NCBI RefSeq assembly: GCF_900230195.1
Contig: NZ_OCNE01000015.1
Span: forward strand, 115,141 to 179,140
Direction: 5' to 3'
DNA from: Streptomyces zhaozhouensis
GTDB lineage: Bacteria > Actinomycetota > Actinomycetes > Streptomycetales > Streptomycetaceae
DNA: 64,000 nt
Below are positions 33,488 to 41,680 of the stretch, in pieces. Within the stretch, counting starts at the first letter, position 1, and each line of letters opens with the position of its first letter. Made by a program: the position numbers and the translations under genes. The notes under the pieces are model-generated. The model saw only the letters and a program-made list of their open reading frames with translations. It did not search any database and was not told the origin of the DNA.

Positions 33488-33697
33488 TCAGCGCTCGTCC
33501 CACCAGCGGTCGTCCGGCTCCCGGCGGTTGGCGACGATGGTGGCGACGGGCGGGATCACGGCCGCGAGCGCGCACATCGCGATCGCCACCGGCACCGACC
33601 ACAGCCGCACCACCGCGCCGCCGCCGACGAAGAGCAGCAGGCAGACGGCCATCAGCACCAGGTAGCGTCGCCGGCGTCGTCTGTACACCCGTCTCAC
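33488..33697 (-). CDS. Small two-helix membrane protein (DUF3099-like)
   Basis: The protein has 69 aa. A basic start (RRVYRRRRRRY) is followed by two membrane helices (LVLMAVCLLLFVGGGAVV and VAIAMCALAAVIPPVATIVA) and the conserved end NRREPDDRWWDE. This resembles the DUF3099 proteins common in Streptomyces. Function unknown. Confidence 0.72.
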   Translation of the reverse strand: MRRVYRRRRRRYLVLMAVCLLLFVGGGAVVRLWSVPVAIAMCALAAVIPPVATIVANRREPDDRWWDER

Positions 33698-33757
33698 GCT
33701 AGGCGCCGTCCCCGACCACCGCGCGCCGGCGCGGATGAGGTGTACGTGCGCCGGCGC

Positions 33758-34219
33758 TCAGGCGCTGAGCGGGCGCGGGTGCGGGGCGCGGCGGTCGAAG
33801 GTGGCGCGGGCGGCGCACAACTGGTCGGCGCGGCTCGCGCTCCACTCGGCTATCCGCGTCACCAGCTGCGCTATCTCCTCGCCGAGCGCGGTCAGCCGGT
33901 ACTCCACCCTCGGCGGGACCGTGGGGAAGACCGTTCTGGTCAGCAGCCCCTCGCGTTCCAGCGCCCGCAGGGTCTGGGTGAGCATCTTCTGGGTGACGCC
34001 GTCCAGCCGGCGCCGCAGCTCGTTGAAGCGCAGCGCGCGCCCGTCGGCGAGCGCCACCAGCGCCAGCATCGTCCACTTGCCGGCGATCAGCTCCAGCGTG
34101 GCGCGCGGCGCGCGGCCCCGGGGAAGCACCTCGCTGCCGCGCCCGCACCCGCCGACGGCGCCGCGCTCTCGATGGTCCTCGTGCCTGCCGTTGCCCTCAT
34201 GATCGAAGTCGGTCTCCAC
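33758..34219 (-). CDS. HxlR-family winged-helix regulator
   Basis: The protein has about 153 aa. The family core is clear: ELIAGKWTMLALVALADG, then LRFNELRRRLDGVTQKMLTQTLRALEREGLL, then RVEYRLTALGEE. HxlR proteins sense reactive or electrophilic compounds and often control a neighbouring gene. The start is uncertain; GTG at 34219 has a purine-rich stretch before it, while a shorter start at GTG near 34130 is also possible. The residues before the core are Gly/Arg-rich and atypical. Confidence 0.83.
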   Translation of the reverse strand: METDFDHEGNGRHEDHRERGAVGGCGRGSEVLPRGRAPRATLELIAGKWTMLALVALADGRALRFNELRRRLDGVTQKMLTQTLRALEREGLLTRTVFPTVPPRVEYRLTALGEEIAQLVTRIAEWSASRADQLCAARATFDRRAPHPRPLSA

Positions 34220-34374
34220 GAGGTCCCTGGATACCAGAGAACGCGGCGCATTCCCATGCTGCACCCTCGCCCCGAGGACACGACATCCCGTCCGCACCCC
34301 CGCTGACCTCGTACTTCGGCCCGCCCCGCCCGACTTGGGCGAAGCGGGCCGAGATGCGCTCGCCCGGCGGCGGG

Positions 34375-34647
34375 TCAGAGCACGGCGGCCAGCACCATAT
34401 AGGGGAGGCTGCCGGCCAGCAGACCCGCGAAGACCACCGTCGCGACCCGGGCCGTCCGCCCCTCGCGCTCCCTGGTGGCGATGCCGGTCCCGACGAGGCC
34501 CAGCGCGCCGATCAACAGTCCGTAGAGGAAGAACACGGGGGACAGGGCCAGGGCGAGGGTGGCCGTGGCCGCGAACAGGATGCGGGTCTGTCGTGTGGTC
34601 TTGCGGTCCAGCCTGTTGTCCAGCCTGTTGTCCAGCGCCTGGTCCAT
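34375..34647 (-). CDS. Small membrane protein, unknown function
   Basis: The protein has 90 aa. A charged, partly repeated N-terminus (ALDNRLDNRLDRK) precedes two or three hydrophobic helices (ILFAATATLALALSPVFFLY, GLLIGALGLVGTGI, VATVVFAGLLAGSLPYMVLA). The ATG at 34647 has GAGGAG close upstream. It is next to the HxlR gene but with 155 bases between, and I see nothing that ties them. Confidence 0.7.
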   Translation of the reverse strand: MDQALDNRLDNRLDRKTTRQTRILFAATATLALALSPVFFLYGLLIGALGLVGTGIATREREGRTARVATVVFAGLLAGSLPYMVLAAVL

Positions 34648-34698
34648 GACGGAACTCCTCACCGCTGCCGGGGGTTCACCGGTCCTGCTGATCACTGT

Positions 34699-34735
34699 CC
34701 CCAGGTTGACCCCAGGTCATGCCCCCCTGGGGCGG
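34699..34735. promoter_or_regulatory. CCCCAGGT direct repeat with inverted third copy upstream of the small membrane protein
   Basis: CCCCAGGT occurs at 34699 and 34710, exactly 11 bases apart, and CCTGGGG follows at about 34727. It lies 52 bases before the minus-strand start, an operator position. The binding protein is unknown; the 11-base phasing would put the copies on one face of the helix. Confidence 0.5.
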
Positions 34736-35158
34736 TCGGTGGAACCGACTCGTCACCGTCCGCGTTCCACCGGCGGGACCGGCGCCCCGCCACCCCCCAC
34801 CGCGCCGTGACCGGTCCCGGGCGCGCGGGGCTACGGTCAGCTTCCGGCCCCGGGGCTCGGACCTCGAACGAACGAGGGAGAGGCGCGCGTCGCCCCACGC
34901 TTACGCGCGCGTGAAGGAAGTGCGAAGAGGGGAGAGATCACCCCGAACGGCGCGCACAAAGCTGCCACGGTGAGAAACGGGGTGCCCGCCGGACGGTGAC
35001 GGTGTGTCGGCGCGCTCCGGCGGACGGCCGGCGTGCGCGCGCACACCGGCCCCGGGCGTCTCCATCCCGATTCCAACTTCCTCCCATGGTTCCCGACCGG
35101 GTGAGGTCGCGAGAATGTCGGGAAGCGACCGGTCGAACGAACGGGAGGAAAGCGCGCG
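34736..35158. other. Intergenic region upstream of the kinase/Hsp70 unit
   Basis: This is the promoter region of the six-gene unit. The 11-mer TCGAACGAACG occurs twice, at 34864-34874 and at 35133-35143. Both are followed by a purine-rich GGGAG/GGAGG stretch and GCGCGCG; the second is the leader just before the FHA gene start. No additional gene was found; no convincing -35/-10 pair can be fixed. Confidence 0.45.
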
Positions 35159-35965
35159 ATGCGAAGGGCGCAGCTGAAGGTGGTCTCGCCCACGGGGAAG
35201 GCCGGCGTTCACGTGCTGGAGGGCGAGCAGTGCACCATCGGCCGCGCCGCCCCCCACCACGAGCCCGACATCGTGCTCGGCCCCGACCCGCAGGGCTGGA
35301 TCAGCAGGCTGCACTGCATCCTCGACCTGGAGCACGGCCACTGGTGGGTCACCGACCACGCCAGGAACGGCACGCTTCTGCGCCCCGCCGCCCCCGACGG
35401 CGAGATCCGCCCGCTGCGGGGCCGTGAGCCACTGCGCCACGGGGACACCCTGCTGGTCCTCGGCGACATGGTCTCCGAGGAGGAGCTGCTGTACTGGCGG
35501 TTGACCTACGTGGACGCGCACGCGACCCGACCCGCGCCGGCCCGGCACGCCGACGGCCGGGGGGAGGAGCCGGCACGGGCCGCCGTCCGCTACGACCTGG
35601 TGGGCAGCAGGGTCTACCGGACCGAGGGCGAGCGCGAGGTGCTGATCGAGGGACTGCGCCCGAAGGGACACCAGTTGCTGCGCCACATGACGGGACGCGG
35701 CACCGGACTCCCCGGCGTCGAGGCGGTCACGTGCGAACACGACGAACTGATCGCCGCCCTCTGGCGTCCTCCTCAGGAGTGGCCGCCAGGCCGGGGCTAC
35801 GACCGCACGGACCTCGCCGGAGTGGTGCGCGCGGTACGCCGACGCGTGGAGCCCGACCCGGGCGAGCCCCGGGTGCTGGAGACCGTTCCGACCATCGGTT
35901 ACCGGCTCTACGTCCACCAGGGGCCGGCGCCGCGCCGGGACGGCCATGCACACCGCACCGACTGA
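35159..35965 (+). CDS. FHA domain fused to OmpR-type winged helix, phospho-dependent DNA-binding protein
   Basis: The protein has 268 aa. Residues about 5-115 form an FHA phosphothreonine-binding domain: TIGRAAPHHEPDIVL, then the SR-H motif ISRLHC and the ARNGT loop. Residues about 160-258 match an OmpR/PhoB winged helix: GLRPKGHQLLRHM, ELIAALW, VVRAVRRRVEPD, and the wing TVPTIGYRLY. The combination suggests a factor that reads phosphorylation and binds DNA. The gene overlaps no other, but 37 bases later the kinase gene begins. GGGAGGAAAG lies before the ATG. Confidence 0.82.
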   Translation: MRRAQLKVVSPTGKAGVHVLEGEQCTIGRAAPHHEPDIVLGPDPQGWISRLHCILDLEHGHWWVTDHARNGTLLRPAAPDGEIRPLRGREPLRHGDTLLVLGDMVSEEELLYWRLTYVDAHATRPAPARHADGRGEEPARAAVRYDLVGSRVYRTEGEREVLIEGLRPKGHQLLRHMTGRGTGLPGVEAVTCEHDELIAALWRPPQEWPPGRGYDRTDLAGVVRAVRRRVEPDPGEPRVLETVPTIGYRLYVHQGPAPRRDGHAHRTD

Positions 35966-36002
35966 ACGACACAGCGCCGCACGACGGTTGGGGGGAGCAC
36001 GG

Positions 36003-37103
36003 ATGGGGCGGGTGGGGCCGCGACGCCGGGGGAACCTGCTGAGCCAGGGCCAGCGGATCAACGAGGCGCTGGTGGTCGACCGCGGCCTGGGCGAGGGCTC
36101 GTTCGCCGAGGTCTACCGGGTGCGGCACCAGTTCCTCGGCTGGCAGGCGCTGAAGCTCTTCCGGAACATGGCCTCCCGCGAGGAGGCGTCGGACATGATG
36201 GAGGAGGCCCGCATCCTCTCCACGCTCGGCCATCCGAACATCATCCGGGTCTTCGACGCCGGGACCGTCCAGACCGCCGCCGGCCGGCGCGGCTACATCA
36301 CGATGGAGTACGTCGCGGGCGGCAGCCTGGAGCAGCTGATCGAGACGCACGGGGGAGCGGTGCCGGTCGCCCTGGTGCTGGCCGTGCTGCGGCAGGCGGC
36401 CGAGGGGCTGGCCGTCGCCCACGAGCGGGCCCACCCCATCGTCCACCGCGACCTGTCGCTGGCCAACGTGCTGGTCAGCTACGACGAGACCGGGCTGCTG
36501 GCGAAGGTCAGCGACTTCGGCCTCGCCAAGGAGACCGACCCGCTGACCATGGCCGCGAGCGCCCAGGGCACCGTCGCCTACATGCCGCCCGAGGTGCTGC
36601 GTCAGGGTGGGGGCTACTCCTGCGCCGGGGACGTCTGGGCGCTGGGCACGATCGCCTTCCTCCTGCTGACCAACCACTTCCCCTACGACGGCGGCGACCC
36701 GGTCCGTTCCTTCTCGCTGGAGCGGTTCCACCGCCCGCTGCTGCCGCCCAGCGCGTTCAACGACGAGGTCGGCCCCGAACTCGACCGACTGGTCGGCGAC
36801 ATGCTGCGCGTCGACCCGTCGGAACGGACCGGGTGCGCCCGCGAGGTGGCGCGCCGCGCCTCCGCGCTGAGCACGCCCACCGGGCCGCCGGCGCCGGGGA
36901 CGGCTCCGGAGCCGTCCCCGGCGCGGCCGGCGCCCGCCGCGGAGGCGGAACGCGCGGCCCTCGACCTGGTGCGCATGTCCCGCGAGCCCGGCCGACTGGC
37001 CGAGGCCGCCGAGGGGTTGGCGGCCCTGATCGACGAGCACCCCGGCCTCGGCGCCCACCACCGGGCGCGCCTGACGACCTGGCGGCGAGGGGTCGTCATG
37101 TGA
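36003..37103 (+). CDS. Soluble Ser/Thr protein kinase
   Basis: The protein has 366 aa. The kinase core occupies about 20-290: glycine loop GLGEGSFAEVY, ATP lysine K51 (ALKLF), catalytic D150 in HRDLSLANVL, DFG aspartate D171 (SDFGLA), and the APE-like MPPE. A Pro/Ala linker follows and then a short helical tail. There is no membrane helix, unlike many PknB-type kinases. The ATG at 36003 follows GGGGGGAGC; an upstream ATG at 35946 would overlap the FHA gene. Being next to an FHA protein it probably phosphorylates it or the chaperone partners, which is inference. Confidence 0.9.
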   Translation: MGRVGPRRRGNLLSQGQRINEALVVDRGLGEGSFAEVYRVRHQFLGWQALKLFRNMASREEASDMMEEARILSTLGHPNIIRVFDAGTVQTAAGRRGYITMEYVAGGSLEQLIETHGGAVPVALVLAVLRQAAEGLAVAHERAHPIVHRDLSLANVLVSYDETGLLAKVSDFGLAKETDPLTMAASAQGTVAYMPPEVLRQGGGYSCAGDVWALGTIAFLLLTNHFPYDGGDPVRSFSLERFHRPLLPPSAFNDEVGPELDRLVGDMLRVDPSERTGCAREVARRASALSTPTGPPAPGTAPEPSPARPAPAAEAERAALDLVRMSREPGRLAEAAEGLAALIDEHPGLGAHHRARLTTWRRGVVM

Positions 37104-37186
37104 ACGCGGGCGGTGAGGCCGTCCGAAAGGCACGACGCCCACCGGGGCGACCACAGCGGCTTGGAAGCGCACAGAGGGGGACAGGG

Positions 37187-38530
37187 ATGGACGAACAACG
37201 AGACCGAGGCGGCGAACTCGTTCGCTTCACCGAGCTGGCCGGCAACCGGCTCTACCGGAACAACGCCTTCGCCGTCACCGGCCTTCCCGCCGACGCGGCC
37301 GGCCGCTCGGTGCGCCAGCAGCGCCAACGGCTGGACGCCCGGCTGGCGGTGCAGAAGTCCTGGCCGGGGGACCCGGAGTCCCCGCTGACCGTCGAGTACC
37401 GCGTGGAGGAGGTGCGGATCGCGTTCGACCAGTTCCAGGACGCCCGCCGGCGGCTGGTCGACGAGCTGATGTGGCGCTGGGGCGACGCCGACCTGGGCTG
37501 CGACTGCCCCGGCGACCTGCACGCCACCCACGACGCGGCCGTGCTCGCCCACGCCGAGGCGCTGGAGGGCGCCACCGCCCCCACCGGGCTCGCCGACGCA
37601 CGCGCGCGCGAGCTGTGGGCGGCCGCCGCCGACGGCTGGGCGGCCACACTCGCGCACCCCTCGTTCCGCGCGCACGTCGGCCACCGCGTCGACGCGCTGG
37701 CGGAGGACCGCAGGCTCGCGGCCCTGACCGCCGACGACTTCGTGGACAAGCTGCCCGCGCTGCTGGTCTCGCCGCTCAACGAGCTGGCCGGTTTTCTCGA
37801 AACCCGCGCCGAACTCGCGGAGATCTGCGCCCGCTTCAACCGCCACGCGGTCTTCGCGCCGCTCGTCGCCGAGGGGTTCGAGCGGATCGTCGACGAGGGC
37901 TCGCGCGCGATCAACGCCACCCTGCGCGCCGCCGAGGAGGACCGCAGGGAGGGGCGCTTCTCCGACGCCCTGGACAAGCTGCGCGTACAGGTCAAGCCGG
38001 CCTACGAGGAGCTGGAGCCCTACTGGCCCTTCGTCTCCGACTGGCGCCGCGAGGAGCTGTCGCACCTCGTCGCCGTCGGCATGAACAACCTGGCGGTCGC
38101 CCTGCTGGAACACCACAGATACCAGCGGGCCAGTGCCCAGCGCTCCGGCTACCTCATCGAGTTGGCCGAGTCCGCGCTGCGCATCACGCCGACCGACCAG
38201 GGCGGCACCATCGCGGAGAACCTGCGGGTCATCCGCCAGCTCCACGGCCACGCCGCACGCCGCCGCACCAACCTCGCGGGCGCCGACACCGCCGCCGGCG
38301 CCACGCCGCAGGAGGGCACGCTCTGGGGCTGCCTGGCGTTCCTCGTCATCCTGCTCGGCATCATCGGCGTGATCGTCGCCGGCGTCAGCTCCGGCTTCGT
38401 GCCCGCCCTGCTCACCGGGCTTGGCACCCTGACGGCGCTCGGCCTGATCGGCACCTTCAGCGAGGCCGGCAGGGCGCGCAGGGAGGCCGCGCGACAGCAG
38501 GCCGCCGGGCACCAGGGGGGGAACGGCTGA
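37187..38530 (+). CDS. J-like membrane protein of the Hsp70 unit
   Basis: The protein has 447 aa. The N-terminus (about 15-95) reads like a diverged J-domain-type helical bundle: NRLYRNNAFAVTGLPADAAG, then RSVRQQRQRLDARL and DQFQDARRRLVDELMW. The HPD triad of DnaJ is absent. A segment CDCPGDLHATHDAAVLAHAEALE follows and then a long helical body. Two membrane helices lie near the end (CLAFLVILLGIIGVIVAGV and LLTGLGTLTALGLIGTF). The place next to GrpE-like and Hsp70 genes supports a J-like co-chaperone role, but sequence alone is only suggestive. Its stop overlaps the next start. Confidence 0.6.
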   Translation: MDEQRDRGGELVRFTELAGNRLYRNNAFAVTGLPADAAGRSVRQQRQRLDARLAVQKSWPGDPESPLTVEYRVEEVRIAFDQFQDARRRLVDELMWRWGDADLGCDCPGDLHATHDAAVLAHAEALEGATAPTGLADARARELWAAAADGWAATLAHPSFRAHVGHRVDALAEDRRLAALTADDFVDKLPALLVSPLNELAGFLETRAELAEICARFNRHAVFAPLVAEGFERIVDEGSRAINATLRAAEEDRREGRFSDALDKLRVQVKPAYEELEPYWPFVSDWRREELSHLVAVGMNNLAVALLEHHRYQRASAQRSGYLIELAESALRITPTDQGGTIAENLRVIRQLHGHAARRRTNLAGADTAAGATPQEGTLWGCLAFLVILLGIIGVIVAGVSSGFVPALLTGLGTLTALGLIGTFSEAGRARREAARQQAAGHQGGNG

Positions 38531-39132
38531 TGGCCCCCACCCCGCGCCGCCGGCTGCGCGCGCTCGTCGGCCAGTTGCGGCACCCGCGCGAGTTCCGCGT
38601 GCCCCCGCCGGCGCTCGACCCCGACCAGGCCGCCTGGGCCACGGCCCTGCTCGACGAGATCGCCGCGCTCGCCGAACGCGCCACGGCCGCCGCCGAGGAC
38701 GGCGGGCCGGACGCCGAGGACGCCGGGACCGGCGAGCCGGACGCCGCCCCGGACACCGAGGCGCTGCTGCGCGCCGCCCTCGGCCTGTGGCGGGCCGAAC
38801 GCAAGCTGGAGCAGGAGGCCGACGCCCTCACCGGCGCCGATCTGCGGCAGGTGCGCCGCCAGGTCAACGCCATCCGCCAGGCGCTGGTCGACGACGGGCT
38901 GGAGATCCAGGAACACGAGGGGATGCCCTTCGACTCGGGCCACTCCCTGGAGGTCCTCGTCTTCCAGGAGGAGCCGGGACTCACCCGCGAGACGGTCCTG
39001 GAGACCGTGCGGCCCACCATCCACTTCCGCGGCCGGCGCATCCAGATGGGACAGGTCATCGTCGGCCGCCCCGTCCGGGAACCGGCGCCCGAGCCCGCCG
39101 ACACGGCCAGCGACACCGCACCGAGCAGCTGA
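38530..39132 (+). CDS. GrpE-like nucleotide exchange factor
   Basis: The protein has 200 aa. The C-terminal half matches the GrpE core: helix LRQVRRQVNAIRQALVDDGLEIQEHEG, the motif MPFDSG, and the beta end ETVRPTIHFRGRRIQMGQVIVG, which parallels the GrpE 'V..GY...R.LR.A.V.V' pattern. The N-terminal acidic region replaces the long GrpE coiled coil. GrpE opens the nucleotide pocket of Hsp70. It overlaps the previous gene by one base and precedes the Hsp70 gene by 12 bases, a dedicated pair. Confidence 0.75.
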   Translation: MAPTPRRRLRALVGQLRHPREFRVPPPALDPDQAAWATALLDEIAALAERATAAAEDGGPDAEDAGTGEPDAAPDTEALLRAALGLWRAERKLEQEADALTGADLRQVRRQVNAIRQALVDDGLEIQEHEGMPFDSGHSLEVLVFQEEPGLTRETVLETVRPTIHFRGRRIQMGQVIVGRPVREPAPEPADTASDTAPSS

Positions 39133-39144
39133 GAGGGGAGACCA

Positions 39145-41643
39145 GTGCGCGAGACCATCGACTTCGGAATCGACCTCGGAACGACCAACAGCGCCATCGC
39201 CGTCGCCGAGGAGGACGGCGTGCGCGTCATCAAGAACAACGACGGCTGGGACTACACCCCCTCCGCCGTCTGGAGCCCCAAGCCCGGCGTGGTGCACGTC
39301 GGCCGCCGCGCCAGGGAGCGCACCGAGAGCGACATCGACGACGCCTACGCCGAGTTCAAGCAGGAGATGGGGACGGCCGGCGCGCACCGCACGTTCCGCC
39401 GCGCGGGCATCACCATGTCCCCGGAGCAGTTGTCCGCCGAGGTGCTGAAGTCGCTGCGCCAGGACGTCGCCCACGAGTTCGGCGAGCAGCCGGCGGCCGC
39501 GGTGATCACCGTGCCGGCCTCGTTCGCCCTCAACCAGAACAACGCCACCAGCGAGGCCGCCGCCCTCGCCGGCCTCGGCGAGCACTGCCCGCTGGTGCAG
39601 GAGCCCACCGCCGCCGCCATCGCCTACGGCGTGCAGGACGCCTCCGAGTCCGCGCACTGGATGGTCTTCGACCTCGGCGGCGGCACCTTCGACGCGGCCG
39701 TGATGAGCAAGCGCGACGGCGAGCTGCAACTCATCCAGCACGCCGGCGACCCCTACCTCGGCGGCAAGCTGATCGACTGGGCCCTCGTCGACGACCTGCT
39801 GGCCCCGGCGGTGCGACGCGGGCTGGGGCTGGACGAGTTCACCCGCAAGAACGCCCACTGGCGGCGGAACTTCGCCAAGCTCAAGCTGGAGGCGGAGAAC
39901 GCCAAGATCGCCCTCTCCCGCAACCCCGAGGTCGACATCTTCGTCGACCTCGACGACGGCCGGGGCGGCACCGAACCGTTCGAGTTCACCCTCACCAGGA
40001 ACGCCCTGGAGGAGCTGGCGCGCCCCTTCTACGTCCGCGCCATCCGGCTCTGCCGGGACGCCCTGGCCGAGAGCGCGCTGCGCCCCGACGACATCGACCG
40101 GATGCTGCTGGTCGGCGGCGCCACCCTCAGCCCCGGGCTGCGCGCGCTGCTGGCCGACCCCGACGAGGGCCCCGGCATCCCCCTCGACCACAGCCAGGAC
40201 CCCACCACCGTGGTGGCGCGCGGCGCCGCCGTCTTCGCCCGCAGCGTCCGCGCGCCGCGCGCGCCGCACCGGGCCGCCGTCGGGGAGTTCGCCGTCGAAC
40301 TCACCTATCCCGCGCAGACCGTGGACACCACCGACGTTCCCGTCTCCGGCACGGTCACCAGCGGCGACGAGGTCGACTTCACCGGCTACGCGGTCACCGT
40401 CGCCAACCCCGAGGGCAAGCTGCCGTTCCGCAGCCCGCGCACCGCGCTGACCGCGGACGGCTCCTTCTACCTCGAGGTCAGCATCGACGCCGACACCACC
40501 TCGCGCTTCGTCGTCGAGCTGACCGACGGCGCAGGCAACCGGCAGAAGCTGGTCGGCGACACCTTCTCCGTGGGCCACGCCGCCGTCGTCCCCGGTGACG
40601 CGGTCCTCACCGGCACCCTCGGCATCGGCAAGGCCGACGGCCGGTTCGACCCGCTGCTGCGCAAGGGCACCTCGCTGCCCACCATGGTCACCAAGACCTA
40701 CCGCACCACCATCCCGCTGCGCCGCTCCGAGCCCGACGCCGTCATCAAGATCCCGCTGCTGGAGGGCGACCGCCGCCGCGCGGACCGCAACACCCGCGTC
40801 GGCCTGCTGGAGATCAGGCCGCGCGACGTGCGGATCGACCTGCCGGCGCAGAGCGAGGTCGAGGTGACCTTCGAGATCCAGGCCAGCAGCCGCGAGGTGC
40901 TGGTCACCGCCGACATCCCGCTGGTCCAGCAGCAGTTCGAGGCGACGATCAACCGCTCCGACCTGCTGGCCCCCGAGCACGACGAACTGGTCGACCGCCT
41001 CCACGATTTGGAGTCCCGCGTCAACGACCTGCGCGACCAGGCCGACGACGTCCACGCCGAGCAGGCGCAGCGCGCCCTCGACGACCTCACCGACCAGCGG
41101 TCCGTCCCGCAGCTCCGCAAGGACGTCGACGCCGCCGCCGTCGACACCGGCGCCGCCGTCAACAGCGACCGGCGCATCCGCGACCTGGAGGCCCAGCTCG
41201 ACGACATCGAGGAGGCCATCGAGGTGCCGGGGCTCCAGCGCGAGCTGTGGGAACTCCTCGGCCAGTGCCAGGACATCATCGAGCACAACGGCGGCGGCCA
41301 CTCCGACCGCGGCGAGCTGCAGTCGCTGCGCGACCGGGCCAGCGCCCTCGGCGACGACGCGAAGCCGGCCGACCTGCGCCGACTCATCGAACGCGCCAGG
41401 GAGTTCCAGGTCGAGCTGCTGCGCCGCACCGACCAGTGGGAGTTCCTGGTCTTCAACTCGCTGGAGACGATGCGCGACCAGATGCACTCCCGCGCCCAGG
41501 CGGACGCCGCGATCCTGGAGGGCCGCCAGGCCATCGCCCAGGGCAACCGCAGGGCCCTCGCCGGCGTCAACGAACGCCTGCGCCGCCTGCTCCCGCCCGG
41601 CGCCGCCGGCGAGGTGGAGCGCAGGACCGGCGGCATCAACTGA
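39145..41643 (+). CDS. Hsp70-family protein with an extra beta domain
   Basis: The protein has 832 aa. Residues about 5-370 form the actin-like ATPase domain with GIDLGTTNS, VFDLGGGTFDAAV and LVGGATLSPGLR. Residues about 380-480 form an inserted beta-rich segment (PVSGTVTSGDEVDFTGYAV and following) not found in DnaK. Residues about 505-615 match a substrate-binding beta domain (TTIPLRRSE, IKIPLLEGDRRRADRNTRVGLLEI). The rest is a long charged coiled coil. It starts at GTG with GAGGGGAGACC upstream. It clearly differs from housekeeping DnaK and likely serves a special client or complex with its neighbours. Confidence 0.88.
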   Translation: MRETIDFGIDLGTTNSAIAVAEEDGVRVIKNNDGWDYTPSAVWSPKPGVVHVGRRARERTESDIDDAYAEFKQEMGTAGAHRTFRRAGITMSPEQLSAEVLKSLRQDVAHEFGEQPAAAVITVPASFALNQNNATSEAAALAGLGEHCPLVQEPTAAAIAYGVQDASESAHWMVFDLGGGTFDAAVMSKRDGELQLIQHAGDPYLGGKLIDWALVDDLLAPAVRRGLGLDEFTRKNAHWRRNFAKLKLEAENAKIALSRNPEVDIFVDLDDGRGGTEPFEFTLTRNALEELARPFYVRAIRLCRDALAESALRPDDIDRMLLVGGATLSPGLRALLADPDEGPGIPLDHSQDPTTVVARGAAVFARSVRAPRAPHRAAVGEFAVELTYPAQTVDTTDVPVSGTVTSGDEVDFTGYAVTVANPEGKLPFRSPRTALTADGSFYLEVSIDADTTSRFVVELTDGAGNRQKLVGDTFSVGHAAVVPGDAVLTGTLGIGKADGRFDPLLRKGTSLPTMVTKTYRTTIPLRRSEPDAVIKIPLLEGDRRRADRNTRVGLLEIRPRDVRIDLPAQSEVEVTFEIQASSREVLVTADIPLVQQQFEATINRSDLLAPEHDELVDRLHDLESRVNDLRDQADDVHAEQAQRALDDLTDQRSVPQLRKDVDAAAVDTGAAVNSDRRIRDLEAQLDDIEEAIEVPGLQRELWELLGQCQDIIEHNGGGHSDRGELQSLRDRASALGDDAKPADLRRLIERAREFQVELLRRTDQWEFLVFNSLETMRDQMHSRAQADAAILEGRQAIAQGNRRALAGVNERLRRLLPPGAAGEVERRTGGIN

Positions 41644-41680
41644 ACCAGCGGCCCCACCGGCCGAAGGAGGGACAGTGACC

